Part shown: piece after piece, positions 8,044 to 14,865 of the stretch
Position numbering within the stretch: the first letter of the stretch is position 1
Layout of the letters: every line of letters starts with the position of its first letter
Source: Actinomycetota bacterium
GTDB lineage: Bacteria > Actinomycetota > Actinomycetes > Propionibacteriales > Propionibacteriaceae
Reading direction: 5' to 3'
Assembly (NCBI GenBank): GCA_016213595.1
Contig: JACRAA010000186.1
Location: forward strand, 1-18,939
DNA length: 18,939 bases
Translations under genes and position numbers: made by a program
The notes under the pieces: model-generated
What the model saw: the letters and a program-made list of their open reading frames with translations, nothing else
The model's database searches: none
Told to the model about the DNA's origin: nothing

Positions 8044-8793
8044 ATGACCTCAACGCTGATCCTGCTCCGCCACGGCGAGAGCGAATGGAACGCCAAGAAC
8101 CTCTTCACGGGATGGGTCGACGTCGACATCAACGAGAAGGGGGTCGGCGAAGCGAAGCGCGGCGCCGAGCTCCTCAAGGCGGAGAACCTGCTGCCCGACG
8201 TGGTCCACACGTCGGTGCTGCGGCGGGCCATCCACACCGCCTACCTGGCGCTCGACGGCTGTGACCGCCACTGGATCCCGGTGAAGCGGTCGTGGCGCCT
8301 CAACGAGCGTCACTACGGCGACCTCCAGGGCAAGAACAAGGCGCAGACGCTCGAGCAGTACGGCGAGGAGCAGTTCATGCTGTGGCGTCGTTCGTACGAC
8401 ACACCGCCGCCGCCCATCCCCGCCGACGGCGAGTTCTCCCAGTTCAGCGACGCCCGCTACGCCGAGCTGCCCAGCGAGGCACGGCCCCTCACCGAGTGCC
8501 TCAAGGATGTCGTCGTCCGGATGCTCCCGTACTGGTACGACGCCATCGTGCCCGACCTCCGTCTCGGCAGGACGACGCTCGTCGCCGCCCACGGCAACTC
8601 CCTGCGGGCGCTCGTCAAGCACCTCGACGGCATCTCGGACGCGGACATCGCCGGACTCAACATCCCCACGGGCATCCCGCTGCTGTACGAGCTCGACGAC
8701 GACCTCCGGCCCGTGACTCGCGCCGGACGCTACCTCGACCCGGAGGCCGCGGCCGCGGCCATCGAGGCCGTCAAGAACCAGGGCAAGAAGTAG
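8044..8793 (+). CDS. gpmA: 2,3-bisphosphoglycerate-dependent phosphoglycerate mutase
   Basis: This glycolytic enzyme interconverts 3-phosphoglycerate and 2-phosphoglycerate through a phosphohistidine. The 249-residue length is exactly that of the GpmA family. The motif LLRHGESEWNAKNLFTGW has R9 and the phosphorylated H10. E89 in RLNERHYGDLQG is the proton donor/acceptor position, and H183 in AAHGNSLRALVKHL is the second active-site histidine. The GVPL/GIPLLYEL strand and the RYLDPEAAAAAIEAV C-terminal segment are also typical. ATG 8044 is fixed by the family N-terminus (MTSTLILLRHGESEW) and by the -10 box directly upstream. The membrane protein gene follows after 11 nt and is probably co-transcribed. 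Confidence 0.97.
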   Translation: MTSTLILLRHGESEWNAKNLFTGWVDVDINEKGVGEAKRGAELLKAENLLPDVVHTSVLRRAIHTAYLALDGCDRHWIPVKRSWRLNERHYGDLQGKNKAQTLEQYGEEQFMLWRRSYDTPPPPIPADGEFSQFSDARYAELPSEARPLTECLKDVVVRMLPYWYDAIVPDLRLGRTTLVAAHGNSLRALVKHLDGISDADIAGLNIPTGIPLLYELDDDLRPVTRAGRYLDPEAAAAAIEAVKNQGKK

Positions 8794-8804
8794 GCGGGAC
8801 GGCG

Positions 8805-9410
8805 GTGGTCCAGCTGTGGCAGCGCAGCCGGGCCGCGGAGGTGCTGCTCGGGCTGAGTGGGCTCCTCACGTTCCCGGCCGCCGCCGCGCTCTTCGGCGGG
8901 CTGTACCTCGCGACGCACCACGCTCCCGGTCCCGTCGGCTACGCCGGCGACGTCGGCATCCTCGTCGTCGTCGCCGTGCTCCTGCTGGCCTGCGCGGTCG
9001 CGGCGCTCGCGCACGAGGGGCTCCACGCGGTGGGGTTGCTCGTCGCCGGACGGACGCCCGGCCTCGCCGTACGGACGCCGGGCCTCGCCATACGGACGCC
9101 GGGCCTGGCCATGCGGACGAGCCCGTACCCCATGCTGTGCGTCGACCGCACCGAGGCTCCGTACGGGCGTGGCCCTTTCGTGCTCGTCATGCTCGCGCCA
9201 GTCGTGCTGCTGACTCTGGTGCTGGTGGTCGGCGTGGCGACGGGCCCGTTCGCGGGATGGCTGATCGTGCCGGCCGCGTTCCAGCTGACAGCCTCGAAGA
9301 TGGACGTCGCGTACAGCATCGTCGCGCTGCGCCAGCCCGCCGGTACGACCTGCAGGGTCAGCGAGGACGGTCTCGAGCTGACGCTTCCGGCAGACCTCGA
9401 GGTGCCCTGA
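8805..9410 (+). CDS. Membrane protein with HExxH motif, DUF3267-like putative metalloprotease
   Basis: This protein of about 201 residues is predicted to be integral to the membrane. Hydrophobic segments lie at about 15-35, 48-75, 124-145 and 148-165. The second carries HEGLH at residues 70-74, a zinc-protease-type HExxH inside a membrane helix, as in the DUF3267 family; the proteolytic activity of that family is not well established. Immediately after it come three in-frame copies of a heptapeptide (RTPGLAV, RTPGLAI, RTPGLAM), which look like a recent expansion. GTG 8805 is chosen because it is the first start after the gpmA stop and GGCGGGA lies 5 nt upstream. It ends 3 nt from the convergent phoU stop. 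Confidence 0.78.
   Translation: MVQLWQRSRAAEVLLGLSGLLTFPAAAALFGGLYLATHHAPGPVGYAGDVGILVVVAVLLLACAVAALAHEGLHAVGLLVAGRTPGLAVRTPGLAIRTPGLAMRTSPYPMLCVDRTEAPYGRGPFVLVMLAPVVLLTLVLVVGVATGPFAGWLIVPAAFQLTASKMDVAYSIVALRQPAGTTCRVSEDGLELTLPADLEVP
9051..9113 (+). repeat. Three tandem 21-bp repeats inside the HExxH membrane protein gene
   Basis: The units are at 9051-9071, 9072-9092 and 9093-9113, each starting CGGACGCC and differing at only a few bases. Each encodes seven residues (RTPGLA plus V, I or M), so the reading frame is kept. A partial fourth copy (CGGACGAG) follows. The near-identity of units 2 and 3 suggests recent slippage. Confidence 0.92.
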
Positions 9411-9413
9411 GGC

Positions 9414-10079
9414 TCAGGCCTTCGGCCACATGTCGCCCTCGGGCGCACTCCCCGTGGTGAGGTAGATGACCCGGCTGCCGATGTTGACGGCGTGGTCGGC
9501 GATGCGCTCGTAGTAGCGGCCGAGGAGGGCCGCGTCCACAGCCTTCTCGACGCCTTCGCTCCAGTCGTCGCTGAGGAGCACCCTGAACTGCGCGGCCCGC
9601 AGCTCGTCCATCTCCTCGTCGTCCTCCGCCAGCTGGGCGGCGTTCTCGACGTTGCGGTCGCGCAGGGTCGTGGCGGCGGTACGGACCATGGACTCGGCGA
9701 GCGTCGCCATCGCGCGGAAGTTCTCCCGCAGCGCATCCGGTACAGCCGAGTCGGGGTAGCGGAGCCGGGCCACCTTCGCCACGTGCGCCGCGAGGTCGCC
9801 CATCCGGCCGAGGGCGTTCGTCATGCGCAGGGCGGCCACGATCGTACGGAGCTCGCCCGCCACCGGCGACTGCCGCGCGAGCAGGGCGAACGCACGCTGC
9901 TCGATGTCGTCGTGGGCGGCGTCGACGATGCGGTCGTCGGTGATCACCTGCTCGGCGAGGGGGAGGTTGGCGTCCAGGAGGGAGCGCGTTGCACGGTTCA
10001 CCGCGTCCGCGACGGTCTCGGTGAGCCCGACGAGGGACACGACGATCGCGTCCAGCTGCCCGTGGTACGTCTCGCGCAT
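9414..10079 (-). CDS. phoU: Phosphate transport system regulatory protein PhoU
   Basis: This 221-residue, all-helical cytoplasmic protein has two tandem three-helix PhoU repeats. The N-terminal MRETYHGQLDAIVVSLVGLTE and the segment VTRLAH-like VAKVARLRYPDSAVP match actinobacterial PhoU. Acidic metal-binding clusters typical of the family are visible (EDDEEMDEL, DDRIVDAAHDDIEQRA). PhoU normally relays the state of the Pst phosphate transporter to the PhoR-type kinase and dampens the Pho response. Here it sits divergent from the SenX3/RegX3-type pair across 209 nt, the order seen in streptomycetes and mycobacteria. GGCAGG precedes the ATG at a short distance. No pst genes are in the window. Confidence 0.94.
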   Translation of the reverse strand: MRETYHGQLDAIVVSLVGLTETVADAVNRATRSLLDANLPLAEQVITDDRIVDAAHDDIEQRAFALLARQSPVAGELRTIVAALRMTNALGRMGDLAAHVAKVARLRYPDSAVPDALRENFRAMATLAESMVRTAATTLRDRNVENAAQLAEDDEEMDELRAAQFRVLLSDDWSEGVEKAVDAALLGRYYERIADHAVNIGSRVIYLTTGSAPEGDMWPKA

Positions 10080-10123
10080 GTCCTGCCTGTCTCTGAGCCG
10101 ACGCGTGGGAGCGTCGCCTGCTC

Positions 10124-10129
10124 AGCATA
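10124..10129 (-). promoter_or_regulatory. Possible -10 box (TATGCT) for phoU
   Basis: On the minus strand TATGCT lies about 45 nt upstream of the phoU ATG, which would give a short leader. There is no clear -35 at 16-18 nt. It lies downstream of the PHO-box-like repeat, as expected for activator-dependent promoters. Confidence 0.35.
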
Positions 10130-10195
10130 GATGTCGGTCCTGCGGTCGCTCACGGTACGACTCGCGTCCTCCCCGCCGGGTCCGGCTCGGCGACG

Positions 10196-10217
10196 CTGAG
10201 GTGAACGACGGTCGAAC
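10196..10217 (-). promoter_or_regulatory. PHO-box-like direct repeat (RegX3/PhoP operator)
   Basis: Read on the minus strand, two adjacent 11-nt units are present: GTTCGACCGTC (10217-10207) and GTTCACCTCAG (10206-10196). The second core is exactly GTTCACC, the streptomycete PHO-box core, and the first matches it at 5 of 7 positions. The 11-nt period and the position between phoU and the kinase gene fit autoregulation of both divergent units. Assignment to this regulator is inference from known actinobacterial Pho systems. Confidence 0.6.
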
Positions 10218-10276
10218 GATTCGCCGGGCAGCGCTCGCGACGCCGGGCCGGGCAGCCCGGAGGACCCCGACCTGCA

Positions 10277-10282
10277 TAGGAT
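10277..10282 (+). promoter_or_regulatory. Probable -10 box (TAGGAT) for a leaderless senX3 transcript
   Basis: TAGGAT ends 6 nt before GTG 10289, so the transcript would begin at or next to the start codon. No ribosome binding site is visible. The -35 region is poor, which suits an activated promoter with the PHO-box-like repeat about 60-80 nt upstream. Confidence 0.5.
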
Positions 10283-10288
10283 CTGCCC

Positions 10289-11452
10289 GTGAGCTCCTGG
10301 CTGGTCGTGCTGTTCTGTGCGATCGCCCTTGGCATCGGCCTCGCCGTGGGGCGCTACTCGAGACGCGATCCCGTGCCGGACGAGCCCCAGCTCCCGTCCG
10401 TACCGCCGGACGCACTCATCGTCGCCATCGAGAGCGGCGCGGCGGCGTTGTTCGTCGGCAACCAGGACGACGTGCTCGAAGCGACCGAGCCGGCACGCGC
10501 GATGGGTCTGGCCCGCGGGAACCGCGTCGCCTCACCACGGACGCTCGAGCTGGTCCGGTCCGTACGACGCACGGGTCTCGCCGACCACGCGATGATCGAG
10601 CGCCCGGGCAGTACGACGGCGGCCCCGGTGAACCTCGCGCTGTCGGTCGCGCCGCTGCGGGACGGCGTCGTCGTGGTGCTCGCGCGCGACATCTCGGAGG
10701 AACGCCGCATCGACCTGTCCCGGCGCGACTTCGTGACGAACATCAGCCACGAGCTGAAGACGCCGATCGGAGCGATCGCGCTGCTCAGCGAGGCCGTCGA
10801 GCAGGCATCCGACGACCCGGAGATGGTCGTCCGGTTCGCCACCCGGATGCAGCGGGAGTCGGCCCGGCTCACCGAGCTGGTGCAGCAGATCATCACCTTG
10901 TCCCGGCTCCAGTCCGACGACCCGCTCCGGGAGGCGAAGGCGGTCGACATCAGTGCGGTCGTCCGCCGGGCCGTGGACCGGCTCGGCTCAGCCGCACGCG
11001 CCCGTCGAGTGGCGCTCACCGTGTCCGACCGTGAACCCGGGGACGTCATCGGGGACGGCTCCCAGCTCATCGACGCCGTCGCCAACCTCGTCGCCAACGC
11101 CATCGCGTACAGCCATGAAGGGGCCCGCGTCGCCGTCACGTGCAGCCGCCGCCGGATCGGCGACGACGAGGTCATCGAGATCGCCGTCACCGACAACGGC
11201 ATCGGGATCGCCGAGGCCGACCAGGAGCGGATCTTCGACCGCTTCTACCGTGTCGACCCCGACCGCAGCCGCGCGTCGGGCGGTACGGGACTCGGCCTGT
11301 CGATCGTCAAGCTCGTCGCCGAGGCACATGGCGGGACAGTGTCGCTGTGGAGCAAGGTGGGAAGCGGGTCCACCTTCACGCTCCGGCTGCCCGCATGGAT
11401 CCCGCCCCTCCAGCCCGAACCATCGAACACCGACCAGGAGGTCGCCTCATGA
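10289..11452 (+). CDS. senX3: Sensor histidine kinase, SenX3/PhoR type
   Basis: This 387-residue membrane-bound histidine kinase is likely the phosphate-limitation sensor. One N-terminal membrane segment (WLVVLFCAIALGIGLAVGR, 4-22) is followed by a PAS-like region (about 42-135). The HisKA domain has phospho-acceptor H154 in FVTNISHELKTPIGAIAL. The ATPase domain shows the N box (LVANAIAYS), G1 (DNGIGIAEADQERIFDRFYR) and G2 (GGTGLGLSIVKLVAEAHGG). Sequence and architecture match actinobacterial SenX3, which has little outside the membrane and is thought to sense through PhoU/Pst. The GTG start is set by the -10 box just upstream. The gene overlaps the response regulator by ATGA. Confidence 0.93.
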   Translation: MSSWLVVLFCAIALGIGLAVGRYSRRDPVPDEPQLPSVPPDALIVAIESGAAALFVGNQDDVLEATEPARAMGLARGNRVASPRTLELVRSVRRTGLADHAMIERPGSTTAAPVNLALSVAPLRDGVVVVLARDISEERRIDLSRRDFVTNISHELKTPIGAIALLSEAVEQASDDPEMVVRFATRMQRESARLTELVQQIITLSRLQSDDPLREAKAVDISAVVRRAVDRLGSAARARRVALTVSDREPGDVIGDGSQLIDAVANLVANAIAYSHEGARVAVTCSRRRIGDDEVIEIAVTDNGIGIAEADQERIFDRFYRVDPDRSRASGGTGLGLSIVKLVAEAHGGTVSLWSKVGSGSTFTLRLPAWIPPLQPEPSNTDQEVAS

Positions 11453-12126
11453 CCCGTGTGCTGCTCGTCGAGGACGAGGAGAGCTACCGCGAGGCCACGA
11501 GCTACATGCTGCGGCGGGAGGGGTACGAGGTCTTCGCGGCCGCCGACGGCCGGACAGGGCTCGACGAGTTCGCCCGGACCGGCGCCGACATCGTCCTGCT
11601 CGACCTGATGCTCCCTGGCCTGTCAGGCGTGGAGGTGTGTCGTCAGCTGCGGCAGACGTCGAGCGTGCCGGTCATCATGGTCACGGCGAGGGACTCCGAG
11701 ATCGACAAGGTCGTGGGCCTCGAGATCGGTGCCGACGACTACGTGACCAAGCCGTTCAGCCACCGCGAGCTCGTGGCCCGCATCCGGGCCGTGCTGCGCC
11801 GCGGCCAGGACTCCGAGCCGGCTCCCGACGTGATCGAGGCGGGCGACGTCCGGATGAACGTCGAGCGCCACGAGGTCACACTCCGGGGGGAGCCGGTACG
11901 GCTCGCCCTCAAGGAGTTCGAGCTCCTCGAGATGTTCCTCCGCAACCCTGGGCGGGTGCTCACCCGCGGGCAGCTGATCGACCGGGTGTGGGGCTCGGAC
12001 TACTTCGGTGACACCAAGACGCTCGACGTCCACGTCAAGCGGCTGCGGGCCAAGCTGGAGGCCGACCCGGCGAACCCCGCTCTCTTCGTGACCGTACGCG
12101 GCCTGGGCTACAAGCTGGACGTGTAG
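11449..12126 (+). CDS. regX3: Response regulator, RegX3/PhoP type (OmpR family)
   Basis: This 225-residue DNA-binding response regulator is the partner of the kinase encoded just upstream. The receiver domain has the acidic pocket E9/D9-E10 region (LLVEDEES), phospho-acceptor D52 in LLDLMLPGLSG, T79 (VTAR) and K101 (TKPFS). A winged-helix Trans_reg_C domain covers about 130-225 (LALKEFELLEMFLRNPGRVLTRGQLIDRVWG, GLGYKLDV). A strong ribosome binding site AGGAGG (11436-11441) lies 7 nt before the ATG, and the start overlaps the kinase stop. By family it should bind GTTCACC-type PHO boxes and activate phosphate-uptake genes; the candidate site at 10196-10217 is its likely autoregulatory target. 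Confidence 0.94.
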   Translation: MTRVLLVEDEESYREATSYMLRREGYEVFAAADGRTGLDEFARTGADIVLLDLMLPGLSGVEVCRQLRQTSSVPVIMVTARDSEIDKVVGLEIGADDYVTKPFSHRELVARIRAVLRRGQDSEPAPDVIEAGDVRMNVERHEVTLRGEPVRLALKEFELLEMFLRNPGRVLTRGQLIDRVWGSDYFGDTKTLDVHVKRLRAKLEADPANPALFVTVRGLGYKLDV

Positions 12127-12164
12127 CGAACGCCCCCCACGCGGCGCTCTGCCAGACTGAGCCG

Positions 12165-13022
12165 GTGACCGCTCCCGACACCTGGGGCCTGCCCGACCTG
12201 CCCGAGCCCCTCCCGTACCCCGTCGTCGACGCCCACACCCACCTCGCATCGGTGACCGAGCGGGTGGGGATGCCTGTCGAGGCGAACCTGGCACTCGCCC
12301 GGCTCGTCGGCGTGGAACGGGTCGTGGACGTCGGCTGGGACGCCGAGAGCTCGCGACAGTGCGTCGAGACCGCCGCCAACCATCATGAGGTGGTGGCGAA
12401 CGTGGCGCTCCACCCCAACGACGTGGCGCGGCACCCGGAGCTCGTGGACGCCGGCTTGGCCGAGGTCGAGCGGCTCGCGAACCTCGGACCGCACGTACGC
12501 GGCGTGGGCGAGACCGGGCTCGACTACTTCCGTACGACCGACCCGGCAGGCCAGGCCCGCCAGCGGGACGCGTTCGCCGCCCATGTCGCCATCGCCCGCT
12601 CGGCGGGTGTGACGCTGGTCATCCATGACCGGGACGCCCACGACGACGTGCTCGACGTGCTCGACGCGGGACCCCTGCCGGACCGGGTCGTCATGCACTG
12701 CTTCTCGGGCGACGCCGACTTCGCCCGCCGGTGCGTGGACCGTGGGTTCTGGCTCTCGTTCCCCGGCGTCGTCACGTACAACGCCAACGCTCACCTCCGC
12801 GAGGCCCTCCGAGCGACACCACGGGAGAAGGTGCTCGTCGAGACCGACGCGCCGTACCTGACGCCGGTGCCGGCGCGGGGCCGGCCCAACGCGTCGTACC
12901 TCGTCGCCCACACCGTACGGTTCGTGGCCGACCAGCTGAGCCAGGACCTGGCCGACCTGTGCCGACAGCTCACGGTGAACACGTTCGAGGCGTTCGGCGG
13001 CCCGTGGGGCGACGATGACTGA
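12165..13022 (+). CDS. tatD: TatD family metal-dependent deoxyribonuclease/hydrolase
   Basis: This 285-residue amidohydrolase-fold enzyme is cytoplasmic. Metal ligands expected for TatD are all visible: H24 and H26 in DAHTHL, E116 in GVGETGLDYF, H154 in VIHDRDAHDD, H178 in VMHCFSG and D228 in ETDAPYL. TatD proteins are 3'-5' DNA/RNA exonucleases linked to DNA repair and turnover. The tatD-rsmA-ispE order is conserved in many actinobacteria (often with metG upstream, which is absent here). GTG 12165 starts 38 nt after the regX3 stop. CAGACT at 12153-12158, 6 nt upstream, could be a weak -10 box. The stop overlaps the rsmA start by 8 nt. Confidence 0.93.
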   Translation: MTAPDTWGLPDLPEPLPYPVVDAHTHLASVTERVGMPVEANLALARLVGVERVVDVGWDAESSRQCVETAANHHEVVANVALHPNDVARHPELVDAGLAEVERLANLGPHVRGVGETGLDYFRTTDPAGQARQRDAFAAHVAIARSAGVTLVIHDRDAHDDVLDVLDAGPLPDRVVMHCFSGDADFARRCVDRGFWLSFPGVVTYNANAHLREALRATPREKVLVETDAPYLTPVPARGRPNASYLVAHTVRFVADQLSQDLADLCRQLTVNTFEAFGGPWGDDD

Positions 13023-13878
13023 CACCGGGCTCCTCGACCCCCGAACGGTCCGTACCCTCGCTGCCGAGCTCGACCTGCATCCCAGCAAGCAGCGGGGCCA
13101 GAACTTCGTCGTCGACCCCAACACCGTGCGCCGCATCGTCGCGCTGTCCGGCGTCCAGCCCGGCGAGGTCGTGCTGGAGGTCGGCCCTGGGCTCGGCTCG
13201 CTGACCCTGGGCCTGCTGGAGGCCGGGGCGCACGTCGTCGCGGTGGAGATCGAGCCCTCCCTGGCCGGTCGCCTGGTCCGTACGGTGACCGAGCGCCTAC
13301 CGGACGCCGTCGAGCGGCTCACGGTCGTGGAGGCCGACGCGATGCGGGTCACGACGCTCGACCCGATGCCGACGCGCGTGGTCGCCAACCTCCCGTACAA
13401 CGTCTCGGTCCCCGTGATCCTCCACCTGCTCGCGACCTTCCCGAGCATCGCGTCGGGGCTGGTCATGGTGCAGCTCGAGGTCGCCGACCGGCTCGTCGCC
13501 CCGCCCGGCAGCAAGGTGTACGGGACGCCATCGGCCAAGCTCGCCTGGTACGCGTCGGCGTCTCGCGTCGGCACCGTCCCGGCAAGCGTCTTCTGGCCGG
13601 TCCCCAACGTGGAGTCGGGACTGGTGGCCTTCGCGCGCCGCGAGGCCCCGTCCACGGTCGACCGGGAGCGTGTTTTCGGCGTCGTCGACGCGGCCTTCGG
13701 ACAGCGACGCAAGATGCTCCGCGCCGCGCTCGCCCGGGTCTTCGGCTCCTCGGCCGGCGCCACTGAGGCCCTCGAGCGCGCCGGGGTCGACCCGACGCTG
13801 CGCGGCGAGACGCTCACGATCGGCCAGTTCGCCTCGATCGCTCACCAGCTCTCGGAAGGCCCTGACCCGAGAAGGTAG
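13015..13878 (+). CDS. rsmA: 16S rRNA (adenine1518-N6/adenine1519-N6)-dimethyltransferase
   Basis: This 287-residue SAM-dependent methyltransferase (also called KsgA) dimethylates two adjacent adenines near the 3' end of 16S rRNA during 30S maturation. The N-terminal KQRGQNFVVDPNTVRRIV is the family signature. The SAM-binding loop EVGPGLGSLT is at 55-64, the acidic ribose contact is in AVEIEPSL (E78), and the catalytic NLPYNVSVP motif starts at 125. FWPVPNVESGLV and FGQRRKMLR are also typical. Loss of RsmA gives kasugamycin resistance in other bacteria. The gene starts inside the last codons of tatD. Its TAG stop is also the first three bases of the putative ispE -10 box. Confidence 0.96.
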   Translation: MTDTGLLDPRTVRTLAAELDLHPSKQRGQNFVVDPNTVRRIVALSGVQPGEVVLEVGPGLGSLTLGLLEAGAHVVAVEIEPSLAGRLVRTVTERLPDAVERLTVVEADAMRVTTLDPMPTRVVANLPYNVSVPVILHLLATFPSIASGLVMVQLEVADRLVAPPGSKVYGTPSAKLAWYASASRVGTVPASVFWPVPNVESGLVAFARREAPSTVDRERVFGVVDAAFGQRRKMLRAALARVFGSSAGATEALERAGVDPTLRGETLTIGQFASIAHQLSEGPDPRR

Positions 13879-13881
13879 GTT
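13876..13881 (+). promoter_or_regulatory. Possible -10 box (TAGGTT) for leaderless ispE, overlapping the rsmA stop
   Basis: TAGGTT ends 6 nt before GTG 13888. Its first three bases are the rsmA stop codon TAG. No -35 is evident. It suggests ispE can be transcribed independently as well as by read-through from rsmA. Confidence 0.4.
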
Positions 13882-13887
13882 CGACAC

Positions 13888-14817
13888 GTGGAGCCGAGCG
13901 ATGTGGACGCTGCCGTACGGGTTCAGGTGCCTGCCAAGGTCAACCTGGGTCTGTCGGTCTCTCCCCGGCGCGAGGACGGCTTCCACGAGCTGACCACGCT
14001 GTTCATGGCGGTGTCGCTGCACGACATCATCACCGCGACCCCGAGCAGACGGGGACGTCTCACCGTCGAGGTCTCGGGTGAGGGTGCGCACCAGGTGCCC
14101 ATCGACATGTCGAACCTGGCGCTGAAGGCAGCCGCGCTGCTGCGGTCCCGGTACGGGACACCCGACCTCGGGGCCCACCTCGTCATCGACAAGCAGATCC
14201 CCGTCGCCGGGGGCATGGCCGGGGGGTCCGCAGACGCGGCGGGCGGGCTGCTGGCCTGTTCCATGCTCTGGGGGCTGGACCTGGGCCAGGCCCAGCTGCT
14301 CGAGCTCGCGGCCGAGCTCGGCAGCGACGTCCCGTTCTCGCTGATGGGTGGCTGCGCGCTCGGCACCGGGCGCGGCGAGCAGCTCGCCCCCGCGCTGTGC
14401 AAGGGGACGTACGAGTGGGTGTTCGCGCTCGCGCACCGCGGCCTGTCCACGCCCAGGGTGTTCGCCGACTACGACAGGTACAACGAGAGCCAGCCGACCC
14501 CCCGGGCCGTCATCGACGGCCTCATGACGGGGCTCGCCTCGCACGACCTGAAGGCTGTACGGACGGGCATGTGCAACGACCTCCAGAACTCCGCGATCCG
14601 CCTGTACCCGGCGATCCTCGACACCATCGAGGAAGGGCTGAGCCTCGGCGGACTCACCGCGATCGTCAGCGGCTCAGGCCCCACGGTGGCCTTCCTCTGC
14701 GCGGATGCCGACGATGCCGTGAACCTCGTCGTGGGACTGTCGAGCGTGCCGTCCGTACGGGCGGTCCTCAGGGCCAAGGGGCCGGTACCCGGCGCGCGTG
14801 CGCTCAGCAGCAGCTGA
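13888..14817 (+). CDS. ispE: 4-diphosphocytidyl-2-C-methyl-D-erythritol kinase
   Basis: This 309-residue GHMP kinase phosphorylates the 2-hydroxyl of CDP-methylerythritol in the MEP route to isoprenoids. The signature motifs are PAKVNLGLSV (15-24, with catalytic K17), the ATP loop PVAGGMAGGSADAAGG (105-120), D147 in GSDVPFSLMGGCALGTGRGE, and the C-terminal IVSGSGPTVAFL. All expected catalytic residues are present. Transcribed with tatD and rsmA, and possibly also from its own promoter. GTG 13888 is the natural start and no ribosome binding site lies in front of it. Together with the actinobacterial gene order this is a confident call. Confidence 0.96.
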   Translation: MEPSDVDAAVRVQVPAKVNLGLSVSPRREDGFHELTTLFMAVSLHDIITATPSRRGRLTVEVSGEGAHQVPIDMSNLALKAAALLRSRYGTPDLGAHLVIDKQIPVAGGMAGGSADAAGGLLACSMLWGLDLGQAQLLELAAELGSDVPFSLMGGCALGTGRGEQLAPALCKGTYEWVFALAHRGLSTPRVFADYDRYNESQPTPRAVIDGLMTGLASHDLKAVRTGMCNDLQNSAIRLYPAILDTIEEGLSLGGLTAIVSGSGPTVAFLCADADDAVNLVVGLSSVPSVRAVLRAKGPVPGARALSSS

Positions 14818-14822
14818 GGGCG

Positions 14823-14865
14823 CCGCCGGCCGTGGCGGAGCCGACCCCCGGGTAGCCCTGGCTAC
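14823..14865. terminator. Pair of short hairpins between convergent ispE and copper ATPase genes
   Basis: CCGCC (14823-14827), loop GGCCGT, GGCGG (14834-14838) forms the first hairpin. GTAGC (14852-14856), loop CCTG, GCTAC (14861-14865) forms the second, which overlaps the ATPase stop codon. Both lie in the 44-nt gap between convergent genes. The stems are short, so terminator function is only likely. Confidence 0.45.

Noticed and set aside
8292..8804. In-frame upstream extension of the HExxH membrane protein into gpmA
   Set aside because: It would overlap gpmA out of frame with Arg/Pro-rich nonsense; the membrane protein begins sensibly at GTG 8805.
12108..13817. 569-codon minus-strand frame opposite tatD and rsmA
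   Set aside because: It crosses two recognised genes and reads as shadow-frame composition without family motifs.
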